Shown one piece after another: positions 55,000-64,000 of a stretch of 64,000 nucleotides of DNA (its first letter is position 1; every line of letters begins with the position of its first letter). The DNA lies in assembly GCA_026239495.1 (NCBI GenBank), contig CP110830.1, forward strand, positions 1,116,001 through 1,180,000. The letters run 5' to 3'. A model generated the notes under the pieces. The model saw only the letters and a list, made by a program, of their open reading frames with translations. It did no database searches and was not told the DNA's origin. The stretch is from Spiroplasma phoeniceum. Lineage in GTDB: Bacteria > Bacillota_I > Bacilli_A > Mycoplasmatales > Mycoplasmataceae. The position numbers and the translations under genes were made by a program.

Positions 55000-55719
55000 T
55001 TAATTCTCCTTAATTTCTGTTCTACCTTGTAAAGCATTTTGATTATTACCAGTTTCATCATATTCTATTAATTTGTTATTATTTTCTATTTCTTTGGCTT
55101 GCATTTTATCTTGTCATTTTTCTACTTTTTCAAAATATTTTGTTGCTTCTAATTCATCAATATTATCATATTAAGTAATTGCTCGTATTGGTTCCATTGT
55201 ACCATTATCTAATCTAACAGTAATTAATTCATTTTGTCGCATTTGGTCTACTAAACTAGCACTAACAAAATCAAAACCATAAGGGTGTTCACTAGTGCCA
55301 TCTCATAAACCATAATATTTTAAAACAGTATCAAACATTTTAGTATAATACTGTTTACGATATGCTTGTAAATATGCTTGTTTTTCTAAGTCTTTTGTTT
55401 TAGTTAATAATGACTGTGTTTTATTTTGGTCATTATCTGATTTATCACCAAAAGGACTAGAAAAATGACATACTAAATATACTTGCTCAATGATTGATTT
55501 TTGGTCTTCAGTATATGTTTCTAAGGTTGGTGTTCCTTGTACTACTTGTAAAGATTGGGATAATTGACCATCTACTGTTGATGAACTTGATTGAACAAAA
55601 ATATCATCAAATACATCTTGTAGTACTTTTTTATTACCTTTGTTATAAGCAGTCATTAAATCATCACTTAGTATTCCATATCAGTGCGTACGATTTGCAT
55701 ATCTTTCTTTTGATTTAAT
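55000..55719 (-). pseudogene. C-terminal part of a portal-like prophage gene
   Basis: It is open from IS5 copy 15 (SKERYANRTHWYGILSDDLM) to a stop at 55000, apart from a TAA near 55172. Helical stretches (TKTKDLEKQAYLQAYRKQYY; ATKYFEKVEKWQDKMQAKEI) and the place between terminase and head genes fit the C-terminal half of a portal protein. The N-terminal part is probably the fragment at 58225-59064, now separated by IS5 copies 15 and 16 and an IS3 piece. Confidence 0.45.
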
Positions 55720-56795
55720 AGACTTCTTGCATAACCTAATTTAATTATTTGAAAATTCCTATAAAATATTTTTAAATTAAAATAGAAATTATAGGAGATT
55801 AAAATTATGAAATTTGATAAATTTAATTTTATTAATGATAAAGAATGATTAAGATTAACAGGAATAAAACAAGATATTTTTAATAAAATGTTAGATATTT
55901 TACAAGTAGCTGAAATAGAAAAATTTAAAAAAGATGGCAAAAATAATAAATTATCACTAGAAAATCGGCTACTGACGACCTTATCGTATTGACGAGAATA
56001 TCGGGCTTATTTTCATATTTCTAAAAGTTTTGATATTAGTGAATCTAGTTTTTATCGCAATATCAAGTGAATTGAAGATATTTTAATTAAACACTCTTAT
56101 TTTCAACAAATCGCTGGTAAAAAATAACTAATAAATGATTATTTTAATGATAAAACTATTATTATTGATGTTACCGAATCCTCAATCCAACGCCCAAAAA
56201 AAGACAAAAACAATCTTATTCTGGTAAAAAGAAAAAACACACCATTAAAACACAAGTAATTATCGAACAAGAAACCAAAAAAATTATTGCAACAAGTTTT
56301 TCGCTTGGAAAAAAAACATGATTATGCTTTATTTAAAGAATCAAAAATCTCAATTTTAAAAAATACCAAATTAATAGTTGATAGTGGTTATCAAGTAATT
56401 CAAAAAATTCACAATAATGTTCTAATACCTACAAAAAAACAAAGAAAAACCCTTTAAATAAAGTACAAAAACAACGCAATAGAATAGTTTCAAAAATGAG
56501 AATTATTATTGAAAATATTTTTGATATTCTTAAAAAATTTAAAATTATTACAGAAAAATATCGTAATCGAATAAAACGATTTATTTTAAGATTTAATTTA
56601 ATTGCTTCAATTTATAATTTGCAGTTAGCATAGAAGATTTATTTGAAATTAAAGAATTTAAATAATAAATTCATTTTTTGTTGTGGCAAAATATTAAATT
56701 TTTAAATAAAAAACATAATTAATTAAAATTATATTTTTCTATTAGTTTCTTTTTACAAATATTTGCAATTTTTTAATAGGTTATGCAAGAAGTCT
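55720..56795 (+). mobile_element. IS5-family element copy 15, A/B mosaic, broken
   Basis: It has a subfamily A leader and start (55807, MKFDKFNFIN). A subfamily B segment follows (WLRLTGIKQDIFNKMLDILQ), then subfamily A. A TAA near 56125 and later indels inactivate it. Confidence 0.85.
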
Positions 56796-56966
56796 ATTAT
56801 ATTCGTAATATTCGTTAATAATTTTAGTTTTAAATTCAATATCATGGTCTTTTGACCCTTTAGTTTTACCCCTTGCCATATAAAAAATGTTTCTCCTAAC
56901 TTTATATATTTAATAATAACCTAAAAAGGTTTTTTATTTCATATTCTCAGTTAAAAGAAACATTGT
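56796..56966 (-). mobile_element. IS3 type II left-end fragment with orfA start
   Basis: On the minus strand it reads from the terminal repeat (TTCTTTTAACTGAGAATA) into MARGKTKGSKDHDIEFKTKI and is cut by IS5 copy 15. It is homologous to 11955-12142. Confidence 0.65.
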
Positions 56967-57154
56967 ACCTTATTTTAATAAGGTGTTTTTATTTAAACCT
57001 AATTTATAAGGGTGATGTATTTTAAAATACATCGTTGTTAATATAACATAATTTAATTGATAATATTAAATTCTCTGACACTGTATTCGAGTTCGTCAGT
57101 GTTTTTGTTCTTTTTGTGAAGATATTTAATTTCAATTGTTTTAGTATCTTTATT
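56967..57154. other. Palindrome-rich spacer with a short prophage gene end
   Basis: It contains a perfect hairpin ACCTTATT/AATAAGGT with a T-run (56967-56990) and a perfect 20-bp palindrome at 57014-57033. A minus-strand coding end (TIEIKYLHKKNKNTDELEYS, stop near 57059) may continue the portal fragment across IS5 copy 16. Confidence 0.45.
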
Positions 57155-58224
57155 AGACTTCTTGCGATACCTGGTTTTATTATTAAAATATTATTATAAA
57201 ATATAATTTATGAGGATATTAAATTATGAAATTTGATGAATTTAAAAATATTAATGATAAAGAATGATTAAGATTAACAGGAATAAAACAAGATATTTTT
57301 AATAAAATGTTAGATATTTTACAAGTAGCTGAAATAGAAAAATTTAAAAAAGGTGGCAAAGCTAATAAATTATCACTAGAAAATCGATTATTGATGACTT
57401 TATCGTATTGACGAGAATATCGAACTTATTTTCATCTTGGAAAAAATTTCGGAATTAGTGAAGCTAATTGTTATCGCAATATCAAGTGAATTGAAGATAT
57501 TTTAATTAAACACCCTGATTTTCAGCAAGTTGCTGGTAAAAAAGCACTAATAAATGATTATTTTAATGATAAAACTATTATTATTGATGCCACCGAAACC
57601 CCAATCCAACGCCCAAAAAAAGACAAAAACAATCTTATTCTGGTAAAAAGAAAAAACACACTATTAAAACACAAGTAATTATCGAACAAGAAACCAAAAA
57701 AATTATTGCAACATGTTTTTCACTTGGTAAAAAACACGATTATGCTTTATTTAAAGAATCAAAAATCGCAATTTTAAAAAATACCAAATTAATAGTTGAT
57801 AGTGGTTGTCAAGGAATACAAAAAATTCACAATAATGTTATAATGCCCACAAAGAAAACTAAGAAAAAACATTTAAATAAAGAACAAAAACAACATAATA
57901 GACTAGTTTCAAAAATAAGAATTATTATTGAAAATATTTTTGCTATTCTTAAAAAATTTAAAATTATTACAGAAAAATATAGAGATCGTAGAAAACGATT
58001 TAGTTTAAGATTTAATTTAATTGCTTCAATTTATAATTTACAATTATTATAGTTATCATAAAAGATTTATTTAAAATTAACGAATTTGAATAATAAAATA
58101 ATTTTTCGTTGTGGCAAAATATTAAATTTTTAAATAAAAGACATAATTAATTAAAATTATAATTTTATATTAACCCCTTTTTACAAATATTTGAAATTAT
58201 TTTAATGGGTTATGCAAGAAGTCT
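57155..58224 (+). mobile_element. IS5-family element copy 16 (subfamily B), intact
   Basis: 1070 bp with standard ends. The flanks are ATT on the left and AAT on the right, so no direct duplication is seen, unlike most other B copies. Confidence 0.9.
57226..58052 (+). CDS. IS5-family transposase (frameshifted), copy 16
   Basis: Zero frame to 57678 and -1 frame to 58052, with the usual slippery run. The motif around the second Asp reads VDSGCQG instead of VDSGYQG, which may or may not affect activity. Confidence 0.82.
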
Positions 58225-59064
58225 AATATTAAAACTATCTTCTAAATCAAATTGTAATTTATAACAATTTGCCATAGTAGGTCATAGATTTAAAGTAGTT
58301 GATGTTGATAAAAACAATGTATTAGGTTCATTAATCATTTCTCAGAAAGGTACTATACCTAATTTGTTTTTAAATTCTTGTACTAAAACAGGTTTAACAT
58401 CATCTTTAATTTGTGTTTTACTTTGACCAACAATTACTTCATTATTTTTAGGTCAACCTTTAATAACTATTTTATCTTTGGTACAAATTAAATTTAAAAT
58501 AAAACCACTATGTGATTGATGATAATTTAATCAAATATCAGCACCTTGTTCAATTTCGTTTATTTTACTTACACGAGATGTAAAGTTAAATGGATTAATT
58601 CAGATAGCATTACAAAAGTTGAGGTTTTATAAAAAATATAAATAAAATAATTGGATAAATTTTTAAAAATCCTGATTTATTAGTGTTTTAAATTCATCAA
58701 TAACATTAAAAAAATACTTTTTATACCAAAACCTCAACCCTTTTCTTACTACCTTAATTCATAAATCAATATTGCCATCACTAGTTTCTAATAAACCAAA
58801 GATAGTTTTACCGATTAAACTTGCTGTTAATTCGTTTTTATCTAATTTCTCTTTTATTTTATAAGTTTCATATCATCAATTTAATTTTTCTAAAATGTCT
58901 TTACGATGAGACTTAAATAAAATATCTTTACCATTTATTAATCACATTTGATGAAGAGCAATAATATTTGCTAAATTAATTGTTCAATCATAATTATAAA
59001 ATTTTAAAACACTATTAATATCATTTAAGTTTGGTAAACTAGGGAAGGTATTATTTATGGTTAT
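58225..59064 (-). pseudogene. N-terminal part of a portal-like prophage gene
   Basis: The frame starts TINNTFPSLPNLNDINSVLK with an ATA where an ATG is expected, after AAAGGAGC. It continues DWTINLANIIALHQMWLING and LEKLNWWYETYKIKEKLDKN to the 151-bp miniature element at 58603-58753. It resumes as INPFNFTSRVSKINEIEQGA ... LNLWPTMANCYKLQFDLEDS. The position after terminase and a small gene suits a portal protein. It is cut at 58225 by IS5 copy 16. Confidence 0.45.
58603..58753 (-). repeat. 151-bp miniature inverted-repeat element, copy 2
   Basis: Reverse complement of the element at 39562-39712, with the same length. It is flanked by TTAATTCA on both sides (58595-58602 and 58754-58761), an 8-bp target duplication. 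It lies inside the portal-like gene. Confidence 0.87.
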
Positions 59065-60405
59065 TTTGCTCCTTTAATTTTAAGATAAGTGCATAATTAA
59101 TAATATTTACTGTTAATAAATTTGGTTCATTTTCTAAAACTTGTACACATACTTTAACTTTTTGGTATTTTTTAATATATTCGTTATATAAATTTAATTT
59201 ACATATTGCGATATTATCTTTTTTTAATTGTTGACAAAGTCTTTTTTTAACTTGTCCACAAACAGACATATAAGTTCTTTTTGCATTTATTACACGCTCA
59301 TCATGTATTAGACTTCTTGCGTTACCTATTAAAAAATTGCAAATATTTGTAAAAAGGGGTTAATATAAAATTATAATTTTAATTAATTATGTCTTTTATT
59401 TAAAAATTTAATATTTTGCCACAACGAAAAATTATTTTATTATTCAAATTCGTTAATTTTAAATAAATCTTTTATGATAACTATAATAATTGTAAATTAT
59501 AAATTGAATCAATTAAATTAAATCTTAAACTAAATCGTTTTCTACGATTTCTATATTTTTCTGTAATAATTTTAAATTTTTTAAGAATAGCAAAAATATT
59601 TTCAATAATAATTCTCACTTTTGAAACTATTCTATTACGTTGTTTTTGTAATTTATTTAAAGGGTTTTTCTTTGTTTTTTTTGTAGGTATTATGGCATTA
59701 TTGTGAATTTTTTGAATTACTTGATAAATAACCACTATCAACTATTAATTTGGTATTTTTTAAAATTGCGATTTTTGATTCTTTAAATAAAGCATAATCA
59801 TGTTTTTTTCCAAGCGAAAAACTTGTTGCAATAATTTTTTTGGTTTCTTGTTCGATAATTACTTGTGTTTTAATAGTGTGTTTTTTCTTTTTACCAGAAT
59901 AAGATTGTTTTTGTCTTTTTTTGGGCGTTGGATTGGGGTTTCGGTAGCATCAATAATAATAGTTTTATCATTAAAATAATCATTTATTAGTGCTTTTTTA
60001 CCAGCAACTTGCTGAAAATCAGGGTGTTTAATTAAAATATCTTCAATTCACTTGATATTGCGATAACAATTAGCTTCACTAATTCCGAAATTTTTTCCAA
60101 GATGAAAATAAGTTCGATATTCTCGTCAATACGATAAAGTCATCAATAATCGATTTTCTAGTGATAATTTATTAGCTTTGCCACCTTTTTTAAATTTTTC
60201 TATTTCAGCTACTTGTAAAATATCTAACATTTTATTAAAAATATCTTGTTTTATTCCTGTTAATCTTAATCATTCTTTATCATTAATATTTTTAAATTCA
60301 TCAAATTTCATAATTTAATATCCTCATAAATTATATTTTATAATAATATTTTAATAATAAAACCAGGTATCGCAAGAAGTCTATTACATAAATATCTTTT
60401 TTCAT
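59051..60405 (-). pseudogene. Small prophage gene split by IS5 copy 17
   Basis: Removing IS5 copy 17 and one ATT joins MKKDIYVI to HDERVINAKRTYMSVCGQVK in frame, giving 92 aa up to a stop at 59051. Its start overlaps the terminase stop (TAATG). The paired cysteines and Lys-rich helices give no family. It sits between terminase and portal. Confidence 0.6.
59310..60382 (-). mobile_element. IS5-family element copy 17, B with A-type segments, broken
   Basis: The 5' end is subfamily B (start at 60311). The 3' coding part (KVRIIIENIFAILKKFK) and outer right end contain A-type sequence. A 4-bp insertion in the VDSGY region near 59726 shifts the frame. ATT on both sides. Confidence 0.87.
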
Positions 60406-61865
60406 TAAGTTATTCACTCCCTTTGTTGTCATAATTTATAATCTGCTGAATTATTGTGTTTAACCATTGGTATTAATTCAAAGTGTAATGCATAAAAATC
60501 ACTATCAAATGTATCATCATATAAGTCTAACATTCGTTCTTCTCTGGTATCTGGTTTATCTTCTCATTGAATTAATTCATATTGGATTTTACTTACAGGA
60601 CATTTTTCTCATAATCATTTTAATTGATTAGTATTTATTAACATTGTAAATGCTTCTACACGATGTTTTATTTTAAACTTCTGCTTTTGTGCTGGTCTAA
60701 AATGCATGTATTGACCAAAAGTATAATTATATTTTTCTCTATTTAAACTTTCTAGTGTTGCCTAAGCACTATCATCAACATTAATTGATATTCCTTGTTG
60801 TATTAAATTAAAATATTGGTTTAATTGATTATTGTAAAATTATAAAATATCTTTAACTTGTTCTAATGGTCCTTTAAATTGTTGAGTAGCATTTGAGTGT
60901 GTATATTCAGCAACTTTATAGGCTTTTTTATCAAATGAATTATATATTCAAAAACTCGCTGCTGTTGTATGTCCTTTGGGACTAGTAGAATTTGCTAAGT
61001 CAACACCACCTAATAATTTAGTTGGTTGAATAATATCTGTTGCTTGCATAATATCAATATATCTTGCAAAGATTGACCCACTAGTATTGCCTGGTAAGCC
61101 TCAACTTCATACTCTTGCTCTTTCAATATCTAATTGTTCTAATCTTAATTGTTCATTAACTTTATCTTGTGGTAATTCATAATTAAGTCTTCAACTAGAA
61201 TAATGAATAATAATCTTCATATTTCATTTTTAAATATATTTAATTTGTTCATATTTACTACGCATTATTTCTTCATTAAAAGGTAATAATTCATTACAAT
61301 AGCCAACAATATATCTTTTTAAGCTTTCAGGGTTACATGTATTAATTGTTATTTTATTTTGATAACCACGAATAGCAAATTCTAAATCACTTAAATCTTT
61401 TTGTTGAAATTGGTCACATTCTTCTCGTCAATCAATAACTAATTTATATTTATTCAAATCAGCAAATGCTTTTAATTTTTCTTTCCGACTTGGTGAATGT
61501 AAACCTTTACAATATATTTTGCTATCATTTAATAAAGTAAAAGTAAAATTTGATAAATTAATAGTATAAGGTATATTATTTTCATCTAACATATTTCATA
61601 TATTTTGAAATACACTATCTTTTAAATCTTTACTCCAATACATACTAGCAATTATACAAATTGGTTCTTTAATTAATAAACTAATTTTTAATAATTCACC
61701 AAACATTTTAATATTTGAAATAGTCTTACCACTATATCGTGTCCCAATTTGATTAATTTCATTTACTAATTCATATTTCTTAGCAAATGGATATTTATTA
61801 CCAATACTACTATTTTGTAATAACCAATAAGGAGTTTCTAACAAATAAGTAAAATGATTAAGCAT
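60405..61865 (-). pseudogene. Phage terminase large subunit, two nonsense codons
   Basis: 487 codons. The large subunit packages DNA with an ATPase and cuts it with a nuclease domain. The ATPase start is clear: GTRYSGKTISN (Walker A, about residues 41-51) and KLVIDWREECDQF (Walker B with the catalytic Glu, about 143-155). The nuclease part begins near LLGGVDLANSTSPKGHTTAA, with the catalytic Asp in VDLAN. TAA at 60840-60842 and TAG at 60762-60764 interrupt the C-terminal third. GTG-ATA-ATA precedes the ATG at 61865. The small subunit lies immediately upstream. Confidence 0.82.
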
Positions 61866-61867
61866 TA

Positions 61868-62257
61868 TTATCACTTTCTTTTTTTAATATCTCTAATATC
61901 CGTTTGTAAATTAACTATTATTGGCTGTTGATTATTTAAGTTTAATTCTTGTTCTAACTGTTTTTCTTGTAGTGAATATTTATAATTAAATGCTCGTTGT
62001 CAATATAATTTAGCACAATCAGGTGATTTCATCATAAAATTAATTATTTCACTTTCAATTCTATCAACTTGTTTTTCAAGTAAAGGAACTATCTTCTCGC
62101 TCGCATAAGTATCATATCGTCATTTACGAGAAAGGTTCAATTTATTGGTTAAATCATTCAAAGTATATGGAATATTAGGTGATTTATTTTGCCAAAATTC
62201 ATCTATTTTACGATAAAATGTTCGTAAACTTGCTTTTTTTGGATTAAATTCTTTCAT
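61868..62257 (-). CDS. Phage terminase small subunit
   Basis: 129 aa. The small subunit recognises the packaging site and loads the large subunit. An N-terminal helix-turn-helix-like part (LNDLTNKLNLSRKWRYDTYA, residues 31-50) is followed by a helical segment (KIVPLLEKQVDRIESEIINF) and a Gln/Asn-rich C-terminus. AAAGGAG is well placed for the ATG. The stop is 2 nt before the large-subunit start, so they are coupled. The identification rests on size, layout and position. Confidence 0.65.
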
Positions 62258-62397
62258 TTTTTACTCCTTTTTGCATATTAAAATTGCTATTATCTAAACA
62301 ATATGATTAAATAAAAGAGTAATAAATAACTGTAAAAATGTATAAAAGAGCTTTCACAAGTTCTTTTTATTATCTATATTTTACACCAAAATAAAAA

Positions 62398-62422
62398 AAA
62401 GTAAAGTAATTTACTTTTTTCA
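62398..62422. terminator. Hairpin terminator beside the prophage
   Basis: AAAAGTAAA pairs with TTTACTTTT around GTAA and has T/A runs on both sides. It can work in both directions. Confidence 0.6.
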
Positions 62423-62488
62423 GTTAAATTAATTTGCTAATAATTAACAATTAAATTATAACACAATAAATAAAAAATAATATTTTTT

Positions 62489-62623
62489 TTTAATTTTGTA
62501 GAAAACTCTTGATATTTATAAAAAACCTTGATTTTATTGACTTTTTACTAAATTACTATTTTTGCAAAAACCTTTATTTGATAAGGGTTTTTGACTCCAT
62601 CAAGAGTTTTCTACAAAATTAAA
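62489..62623. repeat. 135-bp miniature element with IS1595-like ends
   Basis: The terminal repeats TTTAATTTTGTAGAAAACTC and their inverse differ at only one or two positions from the ends of the IS1595-like elements at 928 and 31344. TTGATATTTATA just inside the left end is also shared. The flanks carry ATATTTTT on both sides. It has no coding capacity and looks like a non-autonomous derivative. Confidence 0.8.
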
Positions 62624-62689
62624 ATATTTTTTTTTGCATTTTTATTATTTTTGTGTTAATGTGTAGAACTAAGGAAAGAGGGTAAAAAA

Positions 62690-63949
62690 ATGATAAATAT
62701 TGATAACAGATTTTTTAAGAATTTTAATAATTTTTTAGATAAACAAAGTATTGAAATAATTCAACAAAATTTAGAAGATTGTGATGAATGAATTTTTAAA
62801 AATTATAAAATTAATGAAACTTTAAAAGAATTTAAAGATTATAAAGTAAAAGAAATAAAACCAAGAACATTAACTATTTTAAATGGGAAAATAACTTTTA
62901 AAAGAAGAAAATATTATAAAATTAATCCAGAAACAGGTAAAGAAGAATATATTTTTCCTTTGGATAAACTTTTAGTAATTAAAAAATGACAAAGAATAGA
63001 TAATTCTGTTAAAGAAAAAATATTATCATTTATTGGTAATAAAAAAACATATCAAGATATTTTAGATACTATAGAATATGTAAAAATTTGTATAAAAACA
63101 ATTTCAAATATTATGAAAAATGAAAAAACTGATAAAGAATATTATATTAATAAAACTGATAAAAAAATAAAGGTACCTCATACTTTATATATTCAAATTG
63201 ATGGAACTTATTTAAAAATGTGAAATGAAAATAAAAAGGGGAAAGAAAAAATAAAAAAACATAGTATATTTTCAACTGTTCATACTGGTTTTAATAAAAC
63301 AAAATCAACTAAAAAAAGACCTGTAATTGCAAATAAATTAGGTGTTATAGAACTAGATAATATTCCAGAATATATTAAAAAAAATAGTAAATTAATTAAT
63401 TTTGTTAGTAAATTACTTACATTAATTACCAGTTATTATGACATTAATGACAATATTGAATTTATGGTATTAGGAGATGGTGCACTTTGAATTAAAAATA
63501 TGGTAAAATTTATTCAAGAATATTTTCCTAAAAATAAAGTACATTACACGATAGATAAATTTAACCTTACAAGTAGATTTAAAAAATTATATCCTTATCA
63601 AAGTAAAAACAAAGAAAACAGAGAAACATACCATAAAGCAGTCGATTATTTTTTTAATGGTAAATATGAAGAATTATTAGAACGCGTAGAAAACAGTGCT
63701 TCTTTTATAAAAGAATCAAAAATGAAATTCTTAAAAGAGACAATTAAATTAATTAAAAATAATGAAGAAAGTGTCAGAAATCAAACATTATGAAATAATA
63801 TTGGTTGTCATATTGAGGGTGATATATCACATTACTGTAAGGGTGTTTTGGTTAAAAAAGCAACTTATCATGAAAAAACTATTAAAAATAAATTAAATAC
63901 TAGTATGATGAATTTTAAAAATAAAATTAATTTATTTAATACTAATTAA
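62690..63949 (+). CDS. ISLre2-family (UPF0236) transposase
   Basis: 419 aa to a TAA at 63949. The family motifs are visible: HTLYIQIDGTYLKM (first catalytic Asp), EFMVLGDGALWIKNM (second Asp) and NNIGCHIEGDISHYCKGVLV near the C-terminus. An AAGGAAAGAGGG lies before the ATG. The frame stays open beyond the TAA (PLEENRINYLVNNF) to the window edge, so the stop may be a nonsense change that shortens the protein by some 30 or more residues. No IS right end is visible within the window. Confidence 0.85.
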
Positions 63950-64000
63950 CCATTAGAAGAAAATAGAATTAATTATTTAGTTAATAATTTTGTAAATAAT

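Noticed and set aside
56967-57154. A toxin-antitoxin or small-RNA locus between hairpins
   Set aside because: Only a gene end and simple terminators are visible; nothing supports a functional unit.
59481-59741. An 86-codon frame in IS5 copy 17 as an independent gene
   Set aside because: It is the shifted 3' half of a broken transposase after a 4-bp insertion.
62489-62623. Reading the 135-bp inverted repeat as the left end of the ISLre2 element
   Set aside because: Its repeats pair with each other, match IS1595-like ends and are flanked by a direct duplication, so it is a separate unit.

Overview
The window comes from a Spiroplasma chromosome, most likely of the citri clade. It is very AT-rich, and long reading frames continue only if TGA is read as tryptophan. 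It carries a five-gene oligopeptide transporter operon with the very long OppD and OppF typical of mollicutes, lipoproteins with a Cys lipobox, plectrovirus (SpV1-type) coat-gene remnants and a decayed tailed-phage prophage. No rRNA, tRNA or CRISPR array was recognised.

Layout. 0-3.2 kb: a conserved non-coding module, an IS1595-like element and a decayed IS5-family copy. 3.2-9.6 kb: a minus-strand lipoprotein, a 1358-aa FtsX-like permease and a small membrane protein. 9.6-17.3 kb: a scrapyard of nested IS3- and IS5-family elements with a small lipoprotein gene and a broken surface-type gene. 17.1-18.9 kb: a second copy of the module, a truncated Asp23-like gene and intact efp. 18.9-21.3 kb: a disrupted IS3 element. 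21.3-30.4 kb: oppB-oppC-oppD-oppF-oppA on the minus strand, followed by a decayed lipoprotein gene. 30.6-34.1 kb: a small membrane protein, a second IS1595-like copy inside a decayed gene, and an IS3 remnant. 34-48 kb: a prophage arm with tail-type genes on the plus strand converging on recombination genes (RuvC-like, RecT, DUF1351-like) on the minus strand. It is punctured by IS5 copies and contains an unusually GC-rich, hairpin-rich non-coding stretch. 48-50 kb: the third module copy and duplicated plectrovirus coat genes. 50.1-53.1 kb: an ABC exporter operon. 53.2-62.3 kb: a second prophage arm on the minus strand (small and large terminase, a small gene, portal-like fragments, a head-type protein), again punctured by IS5 copies. 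62.5-64 kb: a 135-bp miniature element and an ISLre2-family transposase gene.

The main theme is mobile-element turnover. One IS5-family element is present 17 times (14 full-length or nearly so, 3 fragments). It has two subfamilies, A and B, and mosaics between them. Only subfamily-B copies keep the transposase open, and it is apparently made by -1 frameshifting. Several insertions are clean enough that removing the IS and one 3-bp ATT duplication restores the host reading frame. Two miniature inverted-repeat elements with 8-bp target duplications are also present. The opp operon, efp and the ABC exporter are the intact cellular genes; nearly all phage genes are broken by insertions, nonsense codons or homopolymer frameshifts.
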